Assembly: GCA_951800675.1 (NCBI GenBank)
Contig: CATOKC010000002.1
Coordinates: 5,368-69,367 of the forward strand
Reading direction: 5' to 3'
From: an uncultured Oscillibacter sp.
GTDB lineage: Bacteria > Bacillota_A > Clostridia > Oscillospirales > Oscillospiraceae
Length of the DNA stretch: 64,000 nt
Positions within the stretch are counted from its first letter, which is position 1, and each line of letters begins with the position of its first letter. Of this stretch, positions 52,218 to 60,237 are shown piece after piece. Position numbers and translations under genes: made by a program. The notes beneath the pieces were generated by a model, which worked only from the letters and a program-made list of their open reading frames with translations, searched no databases and was not told the DNA's origin.

Positions 52218-53777
52218 TTACGCCTCGTAGCGGATGCCGCTGAGGTCCAGCACGTAGATGGGATAGAACCGCACGCCCGTGAGGCCCTTGCGGATCGCCA
52301 CCAGGTCGGCCAGATCCTGGATGTAAACGTTGGCGGCGTTCTCCGTCAAATTGGCCTCCGCCTGCTTGTAGGCCGCCGTCTGGGCGGCGTCATCCGCCGC
52401 GGCGATGGCCGCCTGGAAGATGGCGTCATACTCCGCGTTGTTATAATTGATAAAGTTATTACCCGCCGTAGAGGTAAACCGCTCCAGCAGGGCCCGGGCC
52501 GTCATGGTGGAGGCGTCCACGCCCACCACGGTGGCCTGGAACTGCCGGCCCATGTAGGTGTCGTTGAGCCAGCTCTCCCAGGTGACGGGGAGAATCTCGG
52601 CGGTGATGCCCACCTGCTTCAGCTGCTCCACGATAACCTGGGCGGTGTCCAGGTGGGGCTGGTAGTTGGAGGGCACGGTGATGGTCATGGCAAAGCCGTC
52701 GGGATAGCCCGCGTCGGCCAGGAGGGCCTTGGCCTTCTCCACGTCGTAGGTATAGTAATTGGTCAGGGAGTCGTCGAAGTACTTCCCGAAGGCGGGGTAC
52801 ATGCTGGAGCCGATGAGGCTTCCGTAGCCGTCGAAGGCCAGGTCCAGAATCTGCTGGCGGTCGATGGCGTAGCACAGGGCCTGGCGGACCCGCACGTCGT
52901 CGAAGGGCTTTTCCGCGTGGTTGAGGTACATGGCCTGGACCAGGTTCATGGTGCCTTCCTCAATGTTGAACTCGTCTCCCAGCTGGGCCACCTGGGTGCT
53001 GGTTAGATGGGCGAACAGGTCCACCGCCCCGCTCTGGAGGCTCATGAGGATGCTGTCCGCGTTTTCGATGATCTTGTAGGTGACTTTATCCAGACACGCC
53101 TTCTCGCCCCAGTAATCGTCAAAGCGCTCCAAGACAATGTTGTCCTGCGCGGCCCGGGAGACGAATTTGAACGGCCCGGTGCCCACGGGGGCGGTATCCT
53201 GCCCGTCATAGCCCGCGGGGAGAACCGCCGTGGTCAGATAGGACAAAAACTCGCTGTCGGGCTCTCCCAGGGTGATGGAGATGCTCCGGCTGTCCGCCGT
53301 CTCTATGTGTTGAATATTGGAAAACGCCTCCACCTCAAAAATGCCGTCGCCGCCATTTTTGCAGCGGGCCAGGGACTCGCCCACGTCCTCCGCCGTCACG
53401 GGGTCGCCGTTGTGGAACTTGATCCCGTCCCGGATGGTAAAGGTATAGGTCAATTGGTCGTCGGAAATCTCATACTTCTCCGCCACGGCGGGGATCAAGT
53501 CCCCCTCCGGGGTGGGCTTCATCAGCCCCTCGAATACATTGAACATGACCTCCTTGGTCCCTGCCGCCACCGCTTTGTGGGGGTCAAGGCTCTCGTCCAG
53601 GTCCTGGGCGATGCCCACGGTAATCTCGTTCGCCCGAGTTTCCGAAGGCTGCGCCGCCGGTTCGTTGGAGCCGCTTTCGTCCTCCGGCGTCTCGGCCGCG
53701 CTGCCGTCTTCGCATCCGCAAAGTACGGCGCACAAAAGCCCCAGCAGGAGGAGAATCTCCCAAAGTTTCCGCTTCAT
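52218..53777 (-). CDS. Oligopeptide/dipeptide-type solute-binding lipoprotein
   Basis: A 519-aa SBP_bac_5 family lipoprotein. The signal and lipobox are LLLLGLLCAVLCGC with Cys at about residue 22. An acidic linker (DGSAAETPEDESGSNEPAA) follows. Conserved blocks are DPHKAVAAGTKEVMFNVFEGL, YTFTIRDGIKFHNGDPVTAEDV and RQALCYAIDRQQI. First gene of the five-gene importer operon plus DUF3810. Confidence 0.95.
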   Translation of the reverse strand: MKRKLWEILLLLGLLCAVLCGCEDGSAAETPEDESGSNEPAAQPSETRANEITVGIAQDLDESLDPHKAVAAGTKEVMFNVFEGLMKPTPEGDLIPAVAEKYEISDDQLTYTFTIRDGIKFHNGDPVTAEDVGESLARCKNGGDGIFEVEAFSNIQHIETADSRSISITLGEPDSEFLSYLTTAVLPAGYDGQDTAPVGTGPFKFVSRAAQDNIVLERFDDYWGEKACLDKVTYKIIENADSILMSLQSGAVDLFAHLTSTQVAQLGDEFNIEEGTMNLVQAMYLNHAEKPFDDVRVRQALCYAIDRQQILDLAFDGYGSLIGSSMYPAFGKYFDDSLTNYYTYDVEKAKALLADAGYPDGFAMTITVPSNYQPHLDTAQVIVEQLKQVGITAEILPVTWESWLNDTYMGRQFQATVVGVDASTMTARALLERFTSTAGNNFINYNNAEYDAIFQAAIAAADDAAQTAAYKQAEANLTENAANVYIQDLADLVAIRKGLTGVRFYPIYVLDLSGIRYEA

Positions 53778-53928
53778 GTCTGCTTCCTTTCGTCGCTGCC
53801 CGTCTCCGGGTCAGCGCTGGACGGGGAATGTCCCGCCCGGACAAAATGATTCGGCTCTATTCACTTTTGCGGGCTCTTCATGAATAAAGCCCCGGGATCC
53901 TCCGGTCTCCCGGAGGCCCCAAGGCCGT

Positions 53929-53957
53929 ATTGTACACGACGGGAAAAACGATTGCAA
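53929..53957 (-). promoter_or_regulatory. Promoter of the peptide importer operon
   Basis: On the minus strand TTGCAA (53952-53957) and TACAAT (53929-53934), 17 bases apart. The leader of about 145 bases contains a CCTCCGG/CCGGAGG hairpin near 53900. Confidence 0.78.
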
Positions 53958-54101
53958 TAGTTTTCACAAACTTTCCCCTATTTTTTTTGCCTCAGTTCCC
54001 CCAGGGGAGAGAACGCCCCAAGGCCGCGCCCGCTCCCCATGGAACACAGCCGGAAAGGCTGAAGCGCGAGGGCCGCCCGGCAAAGCCGGAGGAAACGGCG
54101 T

Positions 54102-55301
54102 TTATTCCGTCCGGGGCCCGTAAGCCCCCCCGTCGGCGTACTCCCCGGAGTCCGGGGAGAGGCCCTTTTTCCGCAGCCGGGCCTCCACAAAGAAGTTCAC
54201 CAGGCTGTTGAGGCAGGCGCACACCGGCACGCCGAAGAACATCCCCGCGATGCCAAAGAAGCCGCCCCCCACCAAAATGGCGATGATGACCCACAAACTG
54301 GAAAGGCCGGTGGTGTTCCCCAGAATCTTGGGGCCGATGACGTTGCCGTCCAGCTGTTGGAGGGCCAGGACGAAAATGACGAAGTACAGCGCCTGCCGGG
54401 GGGAGACCAGGAGAATCAGGAAGGTGCTGGGGATGGCCCCCAGGAAGGGGCCGAAGAAGGGAATGATGTTGGTCACGCCCACAAAGACGGACACCAGGGG
54501 CGTGTAGGGGAACTTCAAAACGGAGCAGCCGATGAAGCACAAAATGCCGATGATGATGGAGTCCAGCAGCTTCCCCCGGACAAAGCCGGAGAAAATGGTA
54601 TCCGCCCGCTTGGTCCCCCGAAGGACCAGGCCCACCCGCTCCCGGGGGAAGAGGCTGTAAACCAGCTTCCGCCCGTAGGCGGCGCAGCGCTCCTTGGTGG
54701 CCAGGAGATAGACGGAGGCGATGACCCCCACCAGCAGGTCCTTGGCGAAGTTCACCAGGCTCAACACCCCGCCGGACACGGTGACCATCACCGCCTGAAG
54801 CTGGGGCAAAACGCCGCTGGTCAGCCACTTGTCCAGGTCCTGGAAATAGGCCGCCATCTGCTGGCTGACCCAGTCGGCCACCGCGGGGTTGGTCTCCAGC
54901 AAATGAATCACCCAGCCGCTGATGGTCCGGTAGTAGTTGTCCGCGTTGTCGATGAGCTGGAGGACGCTCTTATATAGCTCCGGCATCAGCACGGAGGCCA
55001 GCAGATAGAAGAAAAACGCGATGACCACCCAGGCAAACCCGATGCCCGCCGTGCGAACCAGCAGGACCTGGGGCCGCTTCCGGGGCCGGCCGGGCCGGAG
55101 GGGGAAGAGGTTCCGCTCAAAGAAATTCACCATGGGGGCCAGCAGATAGGCGATGAAGGCCCCGTAGAGAATGGGCTGTACCGTTTTCAGCAGGGCCAGC
55201 ACGGCCTTCCCGCCGAAGAAGGTATCGTAAAACAGCAAAATGGCGGCGGCGGATAAGAACGCCGTCACCCCCATGCTGATGTAATGGTTTTTCCGTTCCA
55301 T
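54102..55301 (-). CDS. AI-2E family transporter (YtvI/PerM-like permease)
   Basis: A 399-aa membrane protein with about eight helices. The family's C-terminal hallmarks are TNIIPFFGPFLGAIPS and GNVIGPKILGNTTGLSSLWVIIAILVGG. The start MERKNHYISMGVTAFL at 55301 is chosen; the longer upstream reading covers non-coding sequence. Despite the family name the substrate is usually not AI-2; some members are Na+/H+ antiporters. Confidence 0.93.
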   Translation of the reverse strand: MERKNHYISMGVTAFLSAAAILLFYDTFFGGKAVLALLKTVQPILYGAFIAYLLAPMVNFFERNLFPLRPGRPRKRPQVLLVRTAGIGFAWVVIAFFFYLLASVLMPELYKSVLQLIDNADNYYRTISGWVIHLLETNPAVADWVSQQMAAYFQDLDKWLTSGVLPQLQAVMVTVSGGVLSLVNFAKDLLVGVIASVYLLATKERCAAYGRKLVYSLFPRERVGLVLRGTKRADTIFSGFVRGKLLDSIIIGILCFIGCSVLKFPYTPLVSVFVGVTNIIPFFGPFLGAIPSTFLILLVSPRQALYFVIFVLALQQLDGNVIGPKILGNTTGLSSLWVIIAILVGGGFFGIAGMFFGVPVCACLNSLVNFFVEARLRKKGLSPDSGEYADGGAYGPRTE

Positions 55302-55420
55302 GGCCCGCGCCTCCTTTTTTCTCTCCCCCCATTCTACACGGGGCCCGGGGGAAATGCAATCCTCTTTTTCCCGCCCCATGGGAAACCCAGCCAATTTTAA
55401 CAGTAATTTCACAACCGCCG

Positions 55421-55429
55421 TGCTATACT
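55421..55429 (+). promoter_or_regulatory. Extended -10 promoter of the lipid kinase gene
   Basis: TGCTATACT is an extended -10; no strong -35. Confidence 0.5.
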
Positions 55430-55465
55430 GTAGGTAACACACGCTCCAGGAGGTGGCCTGTACCC

Positions 55466-56353
55466 ATGAAACCCCGCAAGCTCTTACTGATTCTCAACCC
55501 CCGGGCCGGAAAGAACAAGTCCCGGGGGCCCCTGTTTGACGCCGCCGCCGCCCTCTCCCAGGCGGGGTATCTCCTCTCCATCCACGTGACCTCCGCCCCC
55601 GGCGACGCCGCCGAGACCGCCAAGCGGGAGGGCGGGCGGTACGATCTGGTGGTAGCCGTGGGCGGCGACGGAACGCTGAACGAGGTGGTCTCCGGCCTGG
55701 TCCAGCTCCGCCGTCCCCCGCTGCTGGGCTATCTGCCCCAGGGCAGCACCAACGACTTCGCCGCCAGCCTCCGCATCTCCGGCGATCCGGCGGAGGCCGC
55801 CGCCGCCATCGCCCGGAACGTCCCCCGGCTTTTGGACGTGGGCTTTTGGAACGGGCGGAGCTTTCTCTACGTGGCCTCCTTCGGGGCCTTCACCCGCTCC
55901 AGCTACGCCGCCCCCCAGAACGCCAAGAACGCCCTGGGCCACTTCGCCTATATCCTGGAGGGCATGAAGGACCTGAGCACCCTCCGGCCCTATCACGTCC
56001 GCCTCACCGCCGACGGGGAGGTGCTGGACGGGGAATACCTCTTCGGCGCGGTGTGCAATTCCACCTCCATCGGGGGGCTGATGAAGCTGAACCCGGAGCG
56101 GGTGGTGCTGGACGACGGCCTGTTTGAAATGCTGCTCATCCCCAGCCCCAAGACGGCGGCGGACCTCCAGAGCCTGGTCCACGCCCTTTTGAATCAGCAG
56201 TATGACAGCCAGGGCCTGGTTTTCCGCCACGTCTCCTCCATCCACTTTGAAACGGAGGAGGAGCTTCCCTGGTCCCTGGACGGGGAGTACGCCCCCAGCG
56301 CCCCGGCGGTGGACATTGAAAACCGCCGCCAGGCGCTGACCATGCTGCTGTGA
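55466..56353 (+). CDS. Diacylglycerol/lipid kinase (YegS/DagK family)
   Basis: A 295-aa kinase. The fold's signatures are LILNPRAGKNKS near the start, VAVGGDGTLNEVVSGL (nucleotide-binding GGDGT) and PQGSTNDFAASL. It phosphorylates diacylglycerol or a related lipid for phospholipid recycling. AGGAGGTGG precedes ATG. The NUDIX gene starts at GTG overlapping its stop by four bases. Confidence 0.95.
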   Translation: MKPRKLLLILNPRAGKNKSRGPLFDAAAALSQAGYLLSIHVTSAPGDAAETAKREGGRYDLVVAVGGDGTLNEVVSGLVQLRRPPLLGYLPQGSTNDFAASLRISGDPAEAAAAIARNVPRLLDVGFWNGRSFLYVASFGAFTRSSYAAPQNAKNALGHFAYILEGMKDLSTLRPYHVRLTADGEVLDGEYLFGAVCNSTSIGGLMKLNPERVVLDDGLFEMLLIPSPKTAADLQSLVHALLNQQYDSQGLVFRHVSSIHFETEEELPWSLDGEYAPSAPAVDIENRRQALTMLL

Positions 56354-56955
56354 CGGGGGAGCTGGAGCGGCTGGCCCGCCGCTTTCAGGGCCACGAGCCG
56401 GGCCTCTTGGGAGCCGCCCGGAGCTGCGCCGTCCTCTGCCCCCTCCTGGAGGGGGAGGGCGGCCTCCACCTTCTCTTCGAGGTCCGATCCTCCCAGGTCT
56501 CCCAAGGGGGGGAGGTCTGCTTTCCCGGCGGGCGGATGGAGCCCGGGGAGACGCCCCAGGACTGCGCCCTCCGGGAGACGGAGGAGGAGCTGTCCATCCC
56601 CCGGGAGGCGGTCACCCTCCTGGGCACGCCGGATTTTATCTGTAACCAGCGGGGCTTCCTCCTCCGGCCGGTGCTGGGGCTGGTGTCTCCCGCCGGGCTC
56701 GCCGCCCTGCGCCCCTCCCCGGCGGAGGTGGCGGAGGCCTTCACCGTCCCCCTGGCCTTCTTCCGGGAGACGCCGCCGGATCTCCGGCGCTACGAGCTGG
56801 TTCCCCAGGTGCCGGAGGACTTCCCCTATGGCCCCGTGGGCATCCCCCGAACCTACCCCTGGAGCCACGGACAGGTGGAAATTCCCATCTGGCACTACAA
56901 AGGCCACGCCATCTGGGGTATGACGGCACGGCTCGTCCGGGAAATCATCCGTTAG
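56350..56955 (+). CDS. NUDIX hydrolase (CoA pyrophosphatase-like)
   Basis: A 201-aa hydrolase. The Nudix box is GGRMEPGETPQDCALRETEE-EL, closely following the G-x5-E-x7-RE-x2-EE pattern. The upstream motif SQGGEVCFPGG resembles the CoA diphosphatase (NUDT7/YeaB) signature. GTG start at 56350 overlaps the lipid kinase stop. A near copy of its last 13 codons occurs 159 bases downstream. Confidence 0.9.
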   Translation: MTGELERLARRFQGHEPGLLGAARSCAVLCPLLEGEGGLHLLFEVRSSQVSQGGEVCFPGGRMEPGETPQDCALRETEEELSIPREAVTLLGTPDFICNQRGFLLRPVLGLVSPAGLAALRPSPAEVAEAFTVPLAFFRETPPDLRRYELVPQVPEDFPYGPVGIPRTYPWSHGQVEIPIWHYKGHAIWGMTARLVREIIR

Positions 56956-57114
56956 CCGCTCCAACGGGGCCCCGCAAAATCCGCGGATTTTGTGGGGAGA
57001 GGAGGAAGGAATGGAGCGGGTGCAGTCCTCGCCCCCAGGCGGGGACGGAACGGAGCGGAGTTTCTTCCGACGAGGGGCATGACGGCAAGGTTCGTCCGGG
57101 AAATCATCCGCTAA
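56916..57114 (+). repeat. Duplicated 3' end of the NUDIX gene flanking a 119-bp spacer
   Basis: 56916-56955 and 57075-57114 share about 36 of 41 bases, covering codons GMTARLVREIIR-stop and GMTARFVREIIR-stop. Four of the five differences are synonymous or stop-codon changes. The spacer has a 13-bp near-perfect hairpin (56970-56997) and another GC-rich stem but no gene. This looks like an attachment-site scar or the tail of a second, deleted NUDIX gene. Confidence 0.8.
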
Positions 57115-57120
57115 AACAGC

Positions 57121-57145
57121 AGGAGACGGGGGCTCCCCGTCTCCT
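57121..57145 (-). terminator. Terminator after the CarD-like gene
   Basis: AGGAGACGGGG-GCT-CCCCGTCTCCT, a perfect 11-bp stem just beyond the stop of the minus-strand gene. Confidence 0.75.
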
Positions 57146-57150
57146 TGTCA

Positions 57151-57681
57151 TCAAGCGCCGGCCTCCTCGGATTCCTCCGCGCCCTCCAGCCGGGCGGCGA
57201 TATAATCCTCCACCTCGTCATAGGGAATTTCCAGCGCCGTGGCCAGCTCCCCATAGAGCAGCCGCTCCGCCTGCTTCATATACCGCTCGTCTACCAGCCC
57301 TAAGCGGCGGTTTTTGGACTCCGCCAGCCCCTGCTTGCGGCGAAGGGCCTTCATCATTTTAATCAGCGCCTCGTGGCCCCCGTCCCGGACGACGGACTGG
57401 TACTGCTGGGCCTGGGCCTGGGCCGTGCCGCCCCGGCAGACCGCCGCCGGTATATCCGGCATCTGGTCAATGATGGTCTCCGCCTCCGCTCGGCTGATCA
57501 CCGGGCGCATGGGCACCTTCGCGCTGTCCACCGGGGCGTAAATCACCCCGTCCTGCCACAGGGGCTTGAGCTGGTAATACCGCTTCCCCCGATATTCCCC
57601 CGGCTGGTCCAGTCCGGCGAAGCCCTCCACCCGGCAGACGCCGGTGGCCCCATAGACAACCAGCTCTCCCAACTGAAACAT
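57151..57681 (-). CDS. CarD-family transcriptional regulator
   Basis: A 176-aa RNA-polymerase-binding factor. The N-terminal CarD/TRCF-RID Tudor-like domain is seen in FQLGELVVYGATGVCRVEGF and YYQLKPLWQDGVIYAPVDS. A helical C-terminal DNA-binding region includes MKALRRKQGLAESKNRRLGLVDERYMKQAERLLYGELA. CarD proteins stabilise open promoter complexes. The ATG at 57681 follows AAGGAG. Confidence 0.93.
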   Translation of the reverse strand: MFQLGELVVYGATGVCRVEGFAGLDQPGEYRGKRYYQLKPLWQDGVIYAPVDSAKVPMRPVISRAEAETIIDQMPDIPAAVCRGGTAQAQAQQYQSVVRDGGHEALIKMMKALRRKQGLAESKNRRLGLVDERYMKQAERLLYGELATALEIPYDEVEDYIAARLEGAEESEEAGA

Positions 57682-57816
57682 AATAATCTCCTTCCCGCCG
57701 GGCTCCCGCCCCGGCAATTTTTATGTTCCTTCCTGGTTAGTTTACCACAATTTCGGGAAAGCATGTAAGGGAAATTTTAAAATCTTTACATTTTCTCTAT
57801 TTTTACCCAAACATGA

Positions 57817-57845
57817 TTGACAAATATCCCCAAACTTTTTATGAT
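57817..57845 (+). promoter_or_regulatory. Promoter of the 74-aa protein gene
   Basis: TTGACA (57817-57822), 17 bases, TATGAT (57840-57845), in a very AT-rich stretch, which suggests strong expression. Confidence 0.85.
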
Positions 57846-57896
57846 GGACCTGCCGCCGGGTTCTCCGGCATATCGAACACGAAAAGGAGCGTACCT

Positions 57897-58121
57897 ATGA
57901 GCATCGACATCAAAGCCAAAATCGAGGAGCTGGCCGCCAAGCTCCAAAAGGACCCCGCCCTTCTAAAGAGCTTTCAGCAGGACCCCGTAAAGGCCCTGGA
58001 GGAGCTCACCGGCGTAAATTTGCCGGAGGAGCAGCTCCAGCCCCTGGTGACGGGCGTCAAGGCCAAGCTGGCCGCCGCCGGCCTGGGAGACGCGCTGGAC
58101 GGGCTGAAAAGGCTGTTCTGA
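57897..58121 (+). CDS. Small conserved-looking helical protein (74 aa)
   Basis: It starts MSIDIKAKIEELAAKLQKDP and continues with LLKSFQQDPVKALEELTGVN and LPEEQLQPLVTGVKAKLAAA. It is entirely helical and soluble. The pattern K-DPxLLxxFxxDPVKxLExLxGV recalls leader-type (Nif11/NHLP-like) sequences, but there is no modification enzyme nearby and no core peptide rich in Cys/Ser/Thr. GAAAAGGAG precedes ATG. A strong promoter and a 16-bp terminator frame it as an independent, probably abundant product. Function unknown. Confidence 0.85.
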   Translation: MSIDIKAKIEELAAKLQKDPALLKSFQQDPVKALEELTGVNLPEEQLQPLVTGVKAKLAAAGLGDALDGLKRLF

Positions 58122-58130
58122 GCCTACAAA

Positions 58131-58165
58131 GGGAAACGCTCCGGGAATCTCCCGGAGCGTTTCCC
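58131..58165 (+). terminator. Terminator of the 74-aa protein gene
   Basis: GGGAAACGCTCCGGGA-ATC-TCCCGGAGCGTTTCCC, a perfect 16-bp stem between convergent genes. Confidence 0.85.
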
Positions 58166-58174
58166 TGTCCTCCC

Positions 58175-60037
58175 TCAGGCAATGGCCTCGTACACCGCCT
58201 GGCTGATCTCGCCGCAGACGGCGTAAATCCCGTACGCGTCCTTCCTGCCGTCGGCTCCTATGGTCAGCACCACCACGCCGTCCCCGGTGTCCGGGTCATA
58301 GCTGAGGAGGTTATAGACCCCATAGGCGCTGCCGGTGTGGTAATACAGCCGCTCCCGGCCGTAAACCCCGAACCGCAGCCGCATGGGCAGGGCCTGGTAG
58401 GTCCCGCCGGGGAGGGCCTGGTCCCCGTGGCTCTCCATCAGCTCCACAGAGGCGGCGTCCATCAGCCGCACGCCCTCAAAGCAGCCGTCCCCCGCCAGCA
58501 GAGCCGTCAGCTTCCCGCAGTCCCGCGCGCTGGCGGTGAAGCCCCCGGCAAACTGCCGCCCGGTGGCCCCCGGCGCGCTCCACCGGCGGACGCTCCGCAC
58601 CGAGGCGGCGGAGCGCCCTAGCGCGGCCCCCCGGTACAGCGGCGTCACCAGCTCCGGCTCCTCCAGCTCCCCGGCGGCAAAGGAGCCCTCCGCGCCCAGG
58701 GGCCCCAGGACCCGCTCGTCCAGCACGTCGTCTAAGTACTTCCCCGCCGCCAGCTCCAGGGTTTGTCCCAGGATGCCGAAGGCGTGGTTGTTGTAGCTCC
58801 AGCTCCCCAGGTCCCCCGGCACGCCTCCGTCATAGCCGGAGGCGCCGCTCAGCTGAGCCTTGACCCCCGCGTAGTCCCAGGCGACGCTCTCGCTGTTCAC
58901 CAGGGTGGAGGTATGGGTCAGCATGGAGCGGATGGTGACGGGCTTCCGGGTTTTCACACCCCAATAGGCCCCAATGTCCGCGTCGTAGTCCACGGTCCCC
59001 TCCTCCCGCAGCAGCGCGGCGGAGAGGCCCACCGCCACCTTGGAGAGGGAGGCGGTCCGCAGCTTGTGGGCGTCGGTCATGGGGACGCTCCCCTTCACCG
59101 CCCAGCCGTAATGGTAGGCGTCGGTCAGCGCCCCGGCCTCGATGACGGCCACCTGGACCCCCACCGCCCCGTGGCGGCGGGCAGCGGCGGCAATGCTCTC
59201 GTTCAGCGCCTCGTGCTTTTGCCGGGAGAGGCTGTCCGCCCCGCTTTCCGGCAGGGACAGCTCTCCCGCCAGGGGGTCACGGTCTTTTTGCAGCCGGGCC
59301 AGAATCTCCGCCAATTGCAGCCGGGACACCGGCAGGTCCGGGTAGAGCCCATGGTCCGTCATGCCCTCATAGAGCCCCCGGTCCATCACCCAATTCAGGG
59401 CCTCCTCCGCGTAAGCGGGAACCGTCTCCTCCCAGGAAACCGCGGTCCGGCTCTCCACGTCCTCCCCCCGCCAGGCGGCAAAGCGGTGAAGCATCGCCGC
59501 CAGCTGGCTCCGGGTCACCGGGGAGAAGGGGGCGAAGCGCCCCTCGGAAACGCCGCCGCTGACCCCCACGCTCTCCGCCCAGGCCACGGCGTCCCGCGCC
59601 GCCTCCGGCACGTCGGCGTAAGGGCAGGCATCCACGGGGATCAGGATGCCGCTAAGACGGTAGAGGGCCTGAACGGCCTCTGCCCGGCTTGCCGGCTCCT
59701 CGCTGTCAAAGCGCCCGGTTTCCCCCGGAGGCAGCAGCCCCCGGTACAACGCCCAGCAGGCAGCGTCCCGGCCCTCCGCCGGAACCTCCCCCGGGTCCAT
59801 GGCCCGCAGCTGCGCCAGACTTCCCGGGGTCTCCGCAATCTCCACGATGGCAAGGCGCTCCCCGGCTTCACTCGTGCTCTCCGCCGCTTCCACCACAACC
59901 GCCTCCGCTGGAATCTCCGCCAAACGGGCCCCCTCACTTTCCGTCGTCCGCCCTCTGGCGTCTGCCAGCGGGGACGCCGAAGCCACCCACAAAAGAGACA
60001 GCGCCAGAAGCGCTCCCACCGCCCAACGTTTTCCCAT
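58175..60037 (-). CDS. SLH-domain protein with serine beta-lactamase/DD-peptidase-like domain
   Basis: A 620-aa exported protein. The signal peptide is WAVGALLALSLLWVASASPLADA. Three S-layer homology repeats span about residues 85-255 (for example ADVPEAARDAVAWAESVGV with FAPFSPVTRSQLAAML). A class C beta-lactamase-like domain begins near residue 275, with TASLSKVAVGL (SxxK, S330/K333) and WSYNNHAFGILG (YxN). Anchoring to the cell wall by SLH repeats suggests a peptidoglycan- or peptide-acting enzyme rather than drug resistance. Confidence 0.9.
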   Translation of the reverse strand: MGKRWAVGALLALSLLWVASASPLADARGRTTESEGARLAEIPAEAVVVEAAESTSEAGERLAIVEIAETPGSLAQLRAMDPGEVPAEGRDAACWALYRGLLPPGETGRFDSEEPASRAEAVQALYRLSGILIPVDACPYADVPEAARDAVAWAESVGVSGGVSEGRFAPFSPVTRSQLAAMLHRFAAWRGEDVESRTAVSWEETVPAYAEEALNWVMDRGLYEGMTDHGLYPDLPVSRLQLAEILARLQKDRDPLAGELSLPESGADSLSRQKHEALNESIAAAARRHGAVGVQVAVIEAGALTDAYHYGWAVKGSVPMTDAHKLRTASLSKVAVGLSAALLREEGTVDYDADIGAYWGVKTRKPVTIRSMLTHTSTLVNSESVAWDYAGVKAQLSGASGYDGGVPGDLGSWSYNNHAFGILGQTLELAAGKYLDDVLDERVLGPLGAEGSFAAGELEEPELVTPLYRGAALGRSAASVRSVRRWSAPGATGRQFAGGFTASARDCGKLTALLAGDGCFEGVRLMDAASVELMESHGDQALPGGTYQALPMRLRFGVYGRERLYYHTGSAYGVYNLLSYDPDTGDGVVVLTIGADGRKDAYGIYAVCGEISQAVYEAIA

Positions 60038-60195
60038 AGTCCCCCCGTTCTCCCATCTCCGGGCGCCGCCGCCCGGTTCTTTTTCCCTGATTCGACATTA
60101 TACCGTTTGTTTCGTCGGCTGTCAATCTCCCCCAAAATCCGGCGGTTTTGTCCGGGGAATTCGGCGGTTTCCTCCTATCCCCGCCGGCCTCCTTC

Positions 60196-60204
60196 TGCTA
60201 TAAT
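60196..60204 (+). promoter_or_regulatory. Extended -10 promoter of the MFS gene
   Basis: TGCTATAAT, the third occurrence of this block in the window, 33 bases before the ATG. No good -35. Confidence 0.65.
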
Positions 60205-60237
60205 CAAGGCGTTTTCAACATTCAGGAGGTCTCCCCT

